DNA of 64,000 bases from Pseudomonadota bacterium. GTDB lineage: Bacteria; Chloroflexota; UBA5177; JAJPKF01. The position numbers and the translations under genes are program-made. The number at the start of each line of letters is the position of its first letter. The first letter of the stretch is position 1. Positions 43,642 to 52,435 of this stretch are shown here, in pieces. The stretch is from the NCBI GenBank assembly GCA_021323865.1, contig JAJPKF010000018.1, positions 1 through 64,000 on the forward strand, in the 5' to 3' direction. A model generated the notes under the pieces. It was not told where the DNA came from, ran no database searches, and saw only the letters and a list, made by a program, of their open reading frames with translations.

Positions 43642-44556
43642 CTAGCCGGCGGCCTGGTGGGATCCTTCCGGCGCGTGCAGCTCCGCGACGGCTGGGTCCG
43701 GCACCACGGCGGGCATGTCTGATGCGTCCGAACCAGAATCTCGGCGCCGCGTGGCAAGGGCCAGGCCGGCGACGATGAGGACGAAGCCGCCGATTTCGCC
43801 GGCCGTGATCCGCTCGCGTAGGATGATCGCTCCGACCGCGAGGGCCACCGCGGGATTGACATAGGTGATGAACGTTGCCCGCACCGGCCCCACCTCCGCG
43901 ATGAGCGCGAAGAACATCAGAAAGGCCGCGACCGTGCAGACGGCGCCGAGGGTGCCGACGGCCAGAATGACCTTGCCGGAAAGGCCGCCGGACGGGAACT
44001 GGGCAATGCCGAGCGGCGCGTAGACCAAGGCGGGAACGGCCAGGGAGAAGGCGACGACCCCCTCGGCCGGAACGCCCTGGAGTCGGCGAGAGATGATCAT
44101 CGGACCGAGCGCGTAGCCCACGGCCACCAGGGCCAGACCGGCGATGCCCGCCGCATCATGCCCCGTCACGTTGAGTCCAACCACGGATGCCACGCCCAGG
44201 AAGCCCACCAGCAGGCCCACGAGACGGCGGCCGGTGAATTGCTCCTCCGATCCGGCCAGGCGAGCCAGAATGACCCCAAACAGAGGAACCGATCCCACCA
44301 GCAAGCCGGTCAGTGAGCTGGAAACGTGGGTCTCTGCCCATGACAGAACCACCCACGGAATGGCCACTTCCACAGCCGTGTACGCCAGCAGCACGCGCCA
44401 GTGCGGACGCACGGCTGCCAGGTTTCCCCGATAGGCCCCGAAGGGCAGGAGAATGGCGGCCGCCACCACGCACCGGAGAAAGACGAGCGTGATGGGAGTC
44501 AGCTCGCCTACCGCGACCTTGATCAGAAAGTAGGGAATGCCCCAGATCACGCTCAT
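43642..44556 (-). CDS. EamA-family (DMT superfamily) transporter
   Basis: The product has ten predicted transmembrane segments over 304 residues in two EamA halves. TPITLVFLRCVVAAAILLP and the later AGLALVAVGYALGPMIISRR mark the repeat. It is an inner-membrane exporter-like protein, substrate unknown. The first ATG is at 44556, but the residues just upstream (PLTKRGWLLFAA) continue the first membrane helix of this family, so translation may begin further up, possibly at a CTG at 44589. A stop precedes that by about 22 codons. Confidence 0.85.
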   Translation of the reverse strand: MSVIWGIPYFLIKVAVGELTPITLVFLRCVVAAAILLPFGAYRGNLAAVRPHWRVLLAYTAVEVAIPWVVLSWAETHVSSSLTGLLVGSVPLFGVILARLAGSEEQFTGRRLVGLLVGFLGVASVVGLNVTGHDAAGIAGLALVAVGYALGPMIISRRLQGVPAEGVVAFSLAVPALVYAPLGIAQFPSGGLSGKVILAVGTLGAVCTVAAFLMFFALIAEVGPVRATFITYVNPAVALAVGAIILRERITAGEIGGFVLIVAGLALATRRRDSGSDASDMPAVVPDPAVAELHAPEGSHQAAG

Positions 44557-44784
44557 GGCCGCGAAGAGCAGCCAGCCCCGCTTGGTCAGCGGAGAACGCC
44601 TGGGTCGGATCTGCGAGTGCCGGTAATCTGGACGTCCCGAGTAGAGGTTGAGTGTTCAAGCGATGCCGGCGGCAGGCCCATTCTAGGAGGGCCGAACGGG
44701 ACTGCACTCAGGACCCCTCGGCGGGGTAGTGCAACGGCATGAGCCGCCCCACGGGTCTCGCGAGTCATGCCGGCTCCGCCCTGA

Positions 44785-47070
44785 TCAGGCCGCGATGGTT
44801 CTCCGCTGCTTGGCTTTGAAGGCCAGCTCGTTGGGCGGTTTGGGCTTGCTGATGTGATACCCCTGGGCCAGGTCGCAGCCGAGGCGGGAAAGGAGGTCGA
44901 GCGTCGCGGCGTCTTCGACGCCCTCGGCGACGATGCGGAGGCCCAGCGAGTGGCCTAGGTCGATAGTCGATCGCAGGAGGTGCCGGTCGTTTCCTTCACT
45001 GGAGCTGAGCCCGACCACGAATGCCCGGTCGAGCTTCAGCTCCTTGACGGGCAGATTCCTGAGGTAGGCGAGGGAGGTTGCACCGGCACCGAAGTCGTCG
45101 ATGGAGACGCCGACCCCCAGGGCCGCAAGGCTCTGCATGGAGGCACGAGCCGCCTCGATCTCGGACATTACCCAGTTCTCCGTTATCTCGACCACCAACG
45201 AAGATGCCGGCAGCCCGTGGCGGTCGAGCGCTTCCGTGACCATGGCGACCAGGTTGGGGCTGCGCAGGCTCGAGGGGGAGACGTTCACGGAAACGGTGAG
45301 CTCGAGGCCTCGTGCTCGCCAGAGTGCGCACTGCGAGGCGGCCCGGTTGACCACCCAGCGCGTCAGCCCATCGATGTCGCCCGCTTCCTCCGCAACCCGA
45401 AGGAAGTTGATCGGAGCCAGCAATCCGAGTCGCGGATGCTGCCAGCGGAGCAGTGCCTCGAGCCCGGCCAGGGTTCCCTTGCGGAGGTCGAGCTGCGGCT
45501 GGTAGTAGAGCACCAGCTCATCCTCCTCGATGGCCGTGCGAAGCTCCTGGAGCAGCTGCATCTGATCACGTCCCAGGTCGATCGCCTCTTCGTAGCTGGC
45601 CACGCGGCGGTTCTCCGTCTTGGCTCGATACATGGCGACATCGGCGCAGCGCACCAGGTCTTCACTGGTCTGAGCGTCGTTGGGCGCGACGGCGATGCCG
45701 ATGCTGGCGCCGATCGTGGGGCTCACGTGATTCAGCTGGAATGGGTGATCGAGACATGCCGAGAGCCGGAGGGCGACGGTGGTCGCGCCCTCGAGATCGC
45801 TGTTGGAGAGAATCACCCCGAACTCGTCACCTCCCAGACGGCCGAGCACATCGCTGTCGCGCAGGGAACCGGCGAGGCGTGCCGCCAGCGCCTTGATCAG
45901 CTGGTCCCCGGTAGCGTGACCGAACGAGTCGTTGATCTCCTTGAACCGGTTGAGGTCGACGAACAGGAAGGCAAGCGGCGCATCCGAGAACCCGCCCGCT
46001 CGTTTTGCGAAGTAGGAGTCCAGCAGTCGGAAGATGTGGCGGCGGTTCCAGACGCCGGTCAGCTCGTCGGTTGCCGCCTGCTCGTGCCGGAACTCGCTGA
46101 TGGCCTGACTTTCCTGCAGGAGCACAAACGAACGGATGCCTGCCGCGAGGAGGGTGAGGGCCGCCAGCAGGAGTGCGACTCGATCGATAAACCCGATGGA
46201 ATCCACAAACTCCACTGTGAGCGCCGCGGCCGCGGCCAGGTTGGGCAGCAAGAGCCGGGCTCGATGCTCCCGGCTTGGGGACCGGATCCGGCCATTCCCC
46301 ACCCAAACCGCCACCGATGCCAACAGCAGGCCGAGCGGCACCAGCGTCGCTTGCACGGCGCGAGCGACACCCGAGTCTCCCCACGTCCCTTCGACGATGT
46401 GAAGCAGACAGGCCGCCAAGACCACGGCCATGCCGGCGCCCAAAACGCAGGATCCCACGTGGGTCTCCTCGGACGTGGTCGCGAAGCACGCGGCGAGGAC
46501 GGCGGCCAGTGTAACGAGCGAAAGCAGGTAGAGCGACCCGCCGGCGTCCACGGGTGCGGACGCCTGGTAGGCCACGACGCTGCAGACGGCCGCCGCACCG
46601 AGAGCCGCCGTGCCTCGGTCGATCCATTGAGACCAGCGGGACGCCCGCAGATCGGTCCAGCGGAAGATGATCAGACCGGCGATGACCAGGGGAAAGAAGG
46701 CCAGGTGAAGGGCGGCGGCGATCAGGGGGCTGAACACCAGCAGGCGCTGTTGGAGGAGGGTGGTGGCAACGTCACCGGCCGCCCAGCACAGCAGCGCCGG
46801 TCCAATCAGGCGAACGATGCGCGGCGAGGGACTCACTTCATATCCGCTCAAGCACGCCACGGCCACGGCCGCCTCGAGGACGTCGATGCCCCAGGGAACG
46901 ACCGGCGACCACGCTCGTCCGCCGTGCAGGCTCACGAGAATGGCGTACCCTGCCATCCCGGCGGCGACGATGCCGTAGCAGCCCCAAAGCGCGTAGGCCC
47001 TATGGAGGCGTGGAGTCCGGGCGCGTTGTACCGACCACGTCTTGGTCGGAGCGATTTGCTGCTGGATCAC
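44785..47070 (-). CDS. Membrane GGDEF-EAL protein (cyclic di-GMP turnover)
   Basis: The protein has about 760 residues. An N-terminal membrane block of eight to ten helices spans residues ~20-320. The diguanylate cyclase follows with RLGGDEFGVIL (~412), and the EAL phosphodiesterase with GLEALLRW (~538), ENWVMSE and DDFGAGATSLAYL. Both catalytic motifs are intact, so either activity is possible. The start is unclear. A GTG at 47070 (reading VIQQQIAPTK) is preferred because the frame above it to a TTG at 47223 looks non-coding. It is divergent from the DUF2182 gene and lies on the same strand as the EamA gene. Confidence 0.88.
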   Translation of the reverse strand: MIQQQIAPTKTWSVQRARTPRLHRAYALWGCYGIVAAGMAGYAILVSLHGGRAWSPVVPWGIDVLEAAVAVACLSGYEVSPSPRIVRLIGPALLCWAAGDVATTLLQQRLLVFSPLIAAALHLAFFPLVIAGLIIFRWTDLRASRWSQWIDRGTAALGAAAVCSVVAYQASAPVDAGGSLYLLSLVTLAAVLAACFATTSEETHVGSCVLGAGMAVVLAACLLHIVEGTWGDSGVARAVQATLVPLGLLLASVAVWVGNGRIRSPSREHRARLLLPNLAAAAALTVEFVDSIGFIDRVALLLAALTLLAAGIRSFVLLQESQAISEFRHEQAATDELTGVWNRRHIFRLLDSYFAKRAGGFSDAPLAFLFVDLNRFKEINDSFGHATGDQLIKALAARLAGSLRDSDVLGRLGGDEFGVILSNSDLEGATTVALRLSACLDHPFQLNHVSPTIGASIGIAVAPNDAQTSEDLVRCADVAMYRAKTENRRVASYEEAIDLGRDQMQLLQELRTAIEEDELVLYYQPQLDLRKGTLAGLEALLRWQHPRLGLLAPINFLRVAEEAGDIDGLTRWVVNRAASQCALWRARGLELTVSVNVSPSSLRSPNLVAMVTEALDRHGLPASSLVVEITENWVMSEIEAARASMQSLAALGVGVSIDDFGAGATSLAYLRNLPVKELKLDRAFVVGLSSSEGNDRHLLRSTIDLGHSLGLRIVAEGVEDAATLDLLSRLGCDLAQGYHISKPKPPNELAFKAKQRRTIAA

Positions 47071-47490
47071 AAAGCGAGAACCCCATGAACCGGACGGTAG
47101 CCGTCGTCGTGCGCCCGCGGGAATGGAATGAAGGGGCGCCTGGAAATTAGGATGATTGCTGTCATTAGGTCCACACCGCCTAAGGGTTGACAATGGCCGG
47201 ACCGGGGGATACGACGAGCGCAACTATTTGCGCGGGCGGCCGCCAGCGGCCTCTGACGCGATCGTTTGGGTAGTCGGGTTCGCCCGGGGTTGCGGGGCCT
47301 CGTCTATCGTGGTGAAGTTGTCACGGAGTTGAGCCGCTGCCGGTTCCGGCCGGAACGCCTCGGCAGCCACCTCTCCGGGGCCCCCATCCGGATCGGCCGG
47401 AGGAGTGTCCACAGATGGGCGGCATTATGTATGGTGCGACAGGGGGCCCGGAACAGACGCTACGAGCCGGCCGTCAAGGAGTCGACGAGG
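47071..47490. other. Divergent intergenic region
   Basis: The 420 bases lie between the GGDEF-EAL gene (minus) and the DUF2182 gene (plus). They contain the 10-bp palindrome GGCGGCCGCC near 47235. Open frames on both strands lack start signals. Confidence 0.4.
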
Positions 47491-48267
47491 ATGGAGGTGA
47501 GGGGCCGCTCAGGCGGCATTCGGCGGCCGGTCATGCAGGAGCGCATCATCATTGCGCTTCTGGCCGTACTTGCCATGGGCGCCTGGATCGTCACCATTCA
47601 ACAGGCGCGGGCCAACTCCATGGGTATGGGGGCCACCATGGGCATGAGCGGGCCCCTGTTCCTGGGTGTGTGGGTCGTCATGATGGTGGCCATGATGTTT
47701 CCCAGCGCGGCGCCCATGATCGTGCTGTTCTCCCGGCTCGCGCATGCCAGAAGAGGGCGAGGCCAGGCCTTCGTGCCCACCTGGGTGTTCGTGATCGGGT
47801 ATCTGGCCGTGTGGGCAGCCTCAGGTATCGCCTTCTATGCCGCCGCGGTGACCATTCAGTCGCTGGCAGGGGACAGCGGATGGATCGCCGAGAATGGCGC
47901 TCGCATAACCGGCGTCCTGTTCGTAGCGGCCGGGGCCTACCAGCTCTCACCGTTCAAGAGCGCCTGCCTCTCCAAATGCCGTTCGCCGTTTGACTTCATC
48001 CTCAAGAGTTGGCGCGATGGGTATGGCGGGGCAATTCAGATGGGCGTGCAACATGGATTGTTCTGCCTGGGCTGCTGCTGGCTGCTCTTCGCCATCCTCT
48101 TCCCGCTCGGCATCATGAGTGTTCCCGCCATGGCGGTGCTCGCGGTGCTGATTCTGGGTGAGAAGACACTTCCGCAGGGCATGCTGCTTGCCCGCGGACT
48201 GGGCATCGCGCTGTTCGCCTACGGGCTGGGGATCATAGTCGCGCCCCACCTGCTGGTTCACGCCTAA
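47491..48267 (+). CDS. DUF2182 integral membrane protein
   Basis: The 258-residue protein has about six membrane helices. It carries the Met-rich loop SMGMGATMGMSGPLFLGVWV and MMVAMMFPSAAPMIVLF, and the family signature YQLSPFKSACLSKCRSP and GVQHGLFCLGCCWLLF, with paired Cys that suggest metal binding. DUF2182 often lies next to DUF1326, which here is 2.2 kb away on the other strand. The ATG has AAGGAG about nine bases upstream. Confidence 0.88.
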   Translation: MEVRGRSGGIRRPVMQERIIIALLAVLAMGAWIVTIQQARANSMGMGATMGMSGPLFLGVWVVMMVAMMFPSAAPMIVLFSRLAHARRGRGQAFVPTWVFVIGYLAVWAASGIAFYAAAVTIQSLAGDSGWIAENGARITGVLFVAAGAYQLSPFKSACLSKCRSPFDFILKSWRDGYGGAIQMGVQHGLFCLGCCWLLFAILFPLGIMSVPAMAVLAVLILGEKTLPQGMLLARGLGIALFAYGLGIIVAPHLLVHA

Positions 48268-48299
48268 GGCGCCAGGCGCATATATTCAGGGCGGCATCC

Positions 48300-49172
48300 T
48301 CAAATGGAGCTCGCAGACTCGCCGCCGAGATCAACGACGAGTGCCTCGAGTTGGTCACGTACGTACTGCTCAATGGCGAGCGGCGCCTGGCTACTGATCA
48401 GCCGGCACGCGAGCCGGCTGCAGTCGCTTAGACATGCAGCGGTAGCTGCGGCGGCTCGAAGCAGGCCTCGCGCATCGAGGCCGGCGACCGTTTCCTCGAT
48501 CTTCGAGGGCAGCTCATAGCCGGGCTGATCGAGAAGGCTCGTCAACCCGAAGACGGGATAGGAAGCGCGTTGGCAAGTCGCCCATAGCCGCCAGATCTGA
48601 CGACGGGCCTCTTCCAGCTGCTCCCGGGCCTCCCAACCGGACCCTCGGCGCATATACTTCACAAAATTGCTCAGCGCGATCCAGCCGAGAAAGGACCATT
48701 CGCAAACGTTCTCCGGACCGGCATTCAAGATGTCCGGCTCCCGTCGTTCGCCCCGAAGACCATGCGGATCATAGAGAACGACCGTTCCAGGAGGAACGCC
48801 CTGGGGTTGTCTGGCAGGTACGGCAACCAAGTCGACCTGAACCTGGTCCGCGTACTGCACGAACAGTCGGAGGTGGTCGACGCTTCCCCATTCTTGGATG
48901 CGATGCTGCAGCAGGTCGACCGTCGAACCAATCCCTCGGAGTAACTCCGGCAGATCGTGGGAAGCGCTCGACCACGCCGCCTGGTCCACGCCCAGTCCCA
49001 GATCAAGATCAGATAACTCGTCCCCGCTGCCTCTTGCCACCGAACATCCGAGCTCCAGCCATGCCCAGCGTGTATCTCGGGCGATGGCCGCGAGAAGTCT
49101 CTCGAGCAGCGCTCGCTGCGCACCCGAAGCCGGCGGAAGAGTAGCCAACCATTGGCTGGCGCCAACCTTCAT
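48300..49172 (-). CDS. Nucleotidyltransferase-domain protein
   Basis: The 290-residue product has the nucleotidyltransferase core: LELGCSVARGSGDELSDLDL (residues ~39-58), with a G-S pair and the D-x-D that binds metal and NTP. A third acidic strand follows (QVQVDLVAVP). The C-terminal part is helical (GWEAREQLEEARRQIWRLWA), like aminoglycoside adenylyltransferases and related enzymes. Unlike the paralogue near 21.8 kb, it is intact. The ATG at 49172 is used. The target could be an antibiotic, a protein or RNA. Confidence 0.8.
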   Translation of the reverse strand: MKVGASQWLATLPPASGAQRALLERLLAAIARDTRWAWLELGCSVARGSGDELSDLDLGLGVDQAAWSSASHDLPELLRGIGSTVDLLQHRIQEWGSVDHLRLFVQYADQVQVDLVAVPARQPQGVPPGTVVLYDPHGLRGERREPDILNAGPENVCEWSFLGWIALSNFVKYMRRGSGWEAREQLEEARRQIWRLWATCQRASYPVFGLTSLLDQPGYELPSKIEETVAGLDARGLLRAAAATAACLSDCSRLACRLISSQAPLAIEQYVRDQLEALVVDLGGESASSI

Positions 49173-49482
49173 GGGGATGTGGACTTCATCGGTGAAGACG
49201 GCCGGCAGGTATGACGAGGCTCTTCCGGTTGGCGGTTGGTACCGGTGATGCCGGCTTGGCCCGGCAATGGCGTCTGGAGCAGCTGTTCATCGTGGGACGG
49301 TGACCCGGCACAAATTCGATTGCGCCACATCCACTCGCTGGATCCATTCTGGAGTTCGGAATGAGGCCGAGTACACGAAGCCCACCTAGAAAAGCCGTGA
49401 ACATGACCCGCGACCAGAGGCAATCGACGGCTTGCCGGTGCGCCGCGTGCCCGGTTCGCTTCGTGGTCCAGATGCCAGGTGT
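49173..49482. other. Intergenic stretch without a recognisable gene
   Basis: The 310 bases lie between two minus-strand genes. No open frame with a start signal, no RNA gene and no strong stem-loop was found. Confidence 0.45.
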
Positions 49483-50403
49483 CTACCCAACGTCGAGGTG
49501 GTCGAGGAAAGCGGCGACCTCCTGGAAGGCATTCTCAGCCGCCCGGACCTGCCGGTACAACCCACTGAACCCGTGCACCATGCCCGGATACTCGTGGTAT
49601 CGCACCGGCACGCCGGACGAGCGCAGGCGGTCGGCATATGCCGCTCCGCAGTCCCGGAGCGGATCGTATTGGGCGGTGATGATCAGGGCGGCGGGCAGGC
49701 CCGATAGATCCTCAATGAGCAGCGGCGCGGCCCGGGGATCGAGGGCATCGGCCTGCGACCTCAGATAGTGGTTCGCGAACCACTCCATTTCTGGGGGAGT
49801 GAGCCAGGGGCCGTCCTGAGCCGTCCGGACGGAATCAAAGTCTGGAGAAAAGGAGGTCACGGGATAGATGAGGATCTGGGCGCCGATGTCCGGCCCGCCC
49901 CGTTGTCGAGCCAGGTAACAGAGGGACGCGGCCAGATTACCGCCGGCGCTGTCGCCCGCGACCGCCATCCCGATCGCCCCGATTCCCAGCGGCGCCCGAT
50001 TGCGGTCTATCCACTGCACGGCGGCGTAGGAGTCCTCCAGGCCGGCTGGGAACTTGTGCTCTGGCGCCAGGCGGTATTCGACGGAAAGCACTGGCCGATC
50101 CGTCACGTTGGCCAGGTGCCGGCAATAATCCTCGTTCTGCTCGATGCTGCCCAGCACCCAGCCTCCTCCGTGGAAGAAGACCACCGGAGTCGCATCCCTG
50201 CGGCCCAAGGGCCGGTACAGACGGATGGGGACCGACCCATTTGGACCGGGCGCGCTGAGGTCAGCCGTTTCGCCGATGGGTTCGAGGGGCTCCACTGCCA
50301 AGGCCCCGGCTCGCACCTGTTCCGGGGTCAGGTCGAGGATGCTGGGCCCGTCCCATACCGCTTCGCCCAGAACGACTGCTTCCAGTTCGGGATCGAGCCT
50401 CAT
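49483..50403 (-). CDS. Alpha/beta hydrolase, hormone-sensitive lipase family
   Basis: The 306-residue product has the family's oxyanion motif VVFFHGGGWVLGS, the nucleophile elbow GDSAGGNLAAS, the acid position QYDPLRDCG and the catalytic His in YPGMVHGF. This is the HSL/GDSAG esterase group. It has no signal peptide, so it is cytoplasmic. The ATG at 50403 starts MRLDPELEAV. It may hydrolyse carboxyl esters, with no specific substrate shown. The DUF1326 gene lies 65 bases upstream on the same strand. Confidence 0.9.
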   Translation of the reverse strand: MRLDPELEAVVLGEAVWDGPSILDLTPEQVRAGALAVEPLEPIGETADLSAPGPNGSVPIRLYRPLGRRDATPVVFFHGGGWVLGSIEQNEDYCRHLANVTDRPVLSVEYRLAPEHKFPAGLEDSYAAVQWIDRNRAPLGIGAIGMAVAGDSAGGNLAASLCYLARQRGGPDIGAQILIYPVTSFSPDFDSVRTAQDGPWLTPPEMEWFANHYLRSQADALDPRAAPLLIEDLSGLPAALIITAQYDPLRDCGAAYADRLRSSGVPVRYHEYPGMVHGFSGLYRQVRAAENAFQEVAAFLDHLDVG

Positions 50404-50468
50404 TCCCGGAGGCAGTCGGGAATAATGCAGAGGTCGGTCGCGCGAAGCACCGGCCGTTGCTCGCGGCG

Positions 50469-51071
50469 TCAGGGCGCGGCGTTGTTGAATGCGCCGACCG
50501 CGGCATAGCGACCGGAATGGTCGAAGCCGATGGAGCCCTTCACATTGAAGCGCTCCGAGGCGTACAGGCCCAGGTCTTTGGTTAGGATGCCTTCGGGCAT
50601 CAGCAGCCGCGGATGCACCTCGTTCCCCGTCACCGGATTCTTGATCGGTGTGATGGTCAGCTCGGCGACATGGCCGATGCGGTAGCCTGAGCGCTCCCCG
50701 TCAACCTGTACTTCATAAGGAACAGGAAAGGGACCGCTCAGCTCATAGGTGTTGATGAAGATTTCCCAAGGGCCACCGGCACGCCCGTGGACAATCTCCG
50801 TGAGTGCGCGCCGTTGGTCTTCGTCGGCACGGTCGTCGATGTACGCCTCGGCCTTGCCGCCACCCTCGTGGATGGCGCCGGGCCAGTCGGCGAAGATGGA
50901 GAAGTTCAGGCCATCGAGCCGCGTCGAGCCGAGGTGGCCGGAGTCTACATGCCACGTCCAGCCGCCTTCGCAGTCGCCGGTCGTCGGCCGGCCATTGACG
51001 TTACAGGGACATCCGTAGTCACAGTTGCAGGCGATGATGAGGGTGCCGTCAAGCTGCAGTCCGTCAGTCAT
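50469..51071 (-). CDS. DUF1326 protein
   Basis: The 200-residue product opens LQLDGTLIIACNCDYGCPCN, the hallmark of DUF1326, with three closely spaced cysteines that suggest a metal site. The middle contains HLGSTRLDGLNFSIFADWPGA and YIDDRADEDQRRALTEIVHG, the usual DUF1326 pattern. The ATG is preceded by GGGAGG. DUF2182 membrane proteins are common partners, and one lies at 47491. The pair may take part in metal or small-molecule handling. Confidence 0.88.
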   Translation of the reverse strand: MTDGLQLDGTLIIACNCDYGCPCNVNGRPTTGDCEGGWTWHVDSGHLGSTRLDGLNFSIFADWPGAIHEGGGKAEAYIDDRADEDQRRALTEIVHGRAGGPWEIFINTYELSGPFPVPYEVQVDGERSGYRIGHVAELTITPIKNPVTGNEVHPRLLMPEGILTKDLGLYASERFNVKGSIGFDHSGRYAAVGAFNNAAP

Positions 51072-51130
51072 GGTGCCAACCTCCCTTGGGAAAGGCGGAA
51101 CGTGATGAATGACAAGATTATAGGGTTCCC

Positions 51131-52381
51131 GTGCCCGTTCACGTCGGGACGGGCGTACCCAACCAGGTGACCCGGCCCGCCCCCAAGCCCATTCAGGTTC
51201 CGGGTGAGACCGCTCGCCGCTTCCTGGCCGCACGTCACCTCCTGGCACCGGCAAGATCGGTCAGAGGCGGCCCGGAGGCCGTCATGGAAGTTGTCCGACG
51301 GTTGGGGTCGGTCCAGTTCGATCCGTTGGCGGTCGCCGGCCGCAACCATGATCTGGTGCTCCACGCTCGCGTCGCCGACTACGACACCCGGTGGACCGAA
51401 TCGCTTCTGTACGAGAAGCGCAGTCTGTTCGAGGCCTACAACAAAGGGCTCTCCCTCCTGCCTGCCGACGAGCTGCCGTGGTATCGTGTCGCCTGGACGC
51501 AGGCCAGACACTCGACCGGAATTCTGGCGGAGAACGCCGAGCTGGCCGATCGTGTCGTCGAACGGATTCGGGCGGACGGGCCCTTAACGGCCCGCGACTT
51601 TGAGAGCGGCAGAACGACCAACTGGTTCGGCACGCCCATGAGCGTGTCCACGGCGGTTCTCGACGGACTGACCGCCACCGGGGTGCTCGGCCTGGCGAAA
51701 CGCGACGGCAACCGCCGCGCGTTCGACCTCGTCGAACGACTCTATCCTCCTGCGCTGCTCGCCCGCGAGGTTCCTCGAGAGGAGCAGATGCGGCACAAGT
51801 TCCTGTCTCGCTATCGAGGCCATGGCTTGCTCGGGGTGGCGAGCCCGGCGATGCTCGGACTCGGTGACGCCGGAGAACGCACGGCGATGCGAGAGCGACT
51901 GATCGCCTCCGGCGAACTGGTGCGGGTTCAGATCGAGGGGGTCCGCCGCGCCAGGCATGTCTTCGGCGAGGAAGTCGACCTCCTGCAAGACCCGCCGGAT
52001 CCGGTGCCGTCCGTGGCCTTCATCGCTCCTCTCGATCCGCTGGCTTGGGATCCGAAGTTTCTTCTCGAGTTGTATGGCTTCAACTGGGTCTGGGAGGTCT
52101 ACCTCCCGCCGGCCCGCCGCCGTTGGGGGTACTACGTGCTGCCGGTTCACTATCGCGACCGCATGGTCGGCCGAATAGAGCCGCGCATCGATCGACCCAA
52201 TGGGCGGGTCAACATCCTCGGGTTGATGTGGGAGGAGGACTTCGATCCGGCAGCCGAGGAGGGGTTCGTGGATGCCATGCGCGATGCTCTGCACGCGTAC
52301 ATCCGCTTCGCGGGCGCCTCGGAGCTGAGCTGGCCGCCGCACCTCGATCGAGAGAAGTCTCTCTTCGACGTTCGGACCTAA
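51131..52381 (+). CDS. HTH_42 / YcaQ (AlkX)-type DNA glycosylase-like protein
   Basis: The 416-residue product belongs to the winged-helix family of YcaQ/AlkX, which unhooks interstrand DNA crosslinks. It reads GPEAVMEVVRRLGSVQFDPL, placing the Gln-x-Asp catalytic motif (Q62, D64) as in AlkX. The tail has AFIAPLDPLAWDPKFLLELYGFNWVWEVY and RWGYYVLPVHYRDRMVGRIEPR of the family. The GTG at 51131 is used and the upstream gene is divergent. DNA crosslink repair is expected by homology, but the target is not known. Confidence 0.85.
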   Translation: MPVHVGTGVPNQVTRPAPKPIQVPGETARRFLAARHLLAPARSVRGGPEAVMEVVRRLGSVQFDPLAVAGRNHDLVLHARVADYDTRWTESLLYEKRSLFEAYNKGLSLLPADELPWYRVAWTQARHSTGILAENAELADRVVERIRADGPLTARDFESGRTTNWFGTPMSVSTAVLDGLTATGVLGLAKRDGNRRAFDLVERLYPPALLAREVPREEQMRHKFLSRYRGHGLLGVASPAMLGLGDAGERTAMRERLIASGELVRVQIEGVRRARHVFGEEVDLLQDPPDPVPSVAFIAPLDPLAWDPKFLLELYGFNWVWEVYLPPARRRWGYYVLPVHYRDRMVGRIEPRIDRPNGRVNILGLMWEEDFDPAAEEGFVDAMRDALHAYIRFAGASELSWPPHLDREKSLFDVRT

Positions 52382-52435
52382 TCCCAAATAGCCGGTCGGC
52401 ATTGGCCGAGATCTGGACCGAGTGGATTACCCGCG

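Noticed and set aside
44980..47088. 702-codon plus-strand frame opposite the GGDEF-EAL gene
   Set aside because: It has no domain and mirrors a clear gene on the other strand.
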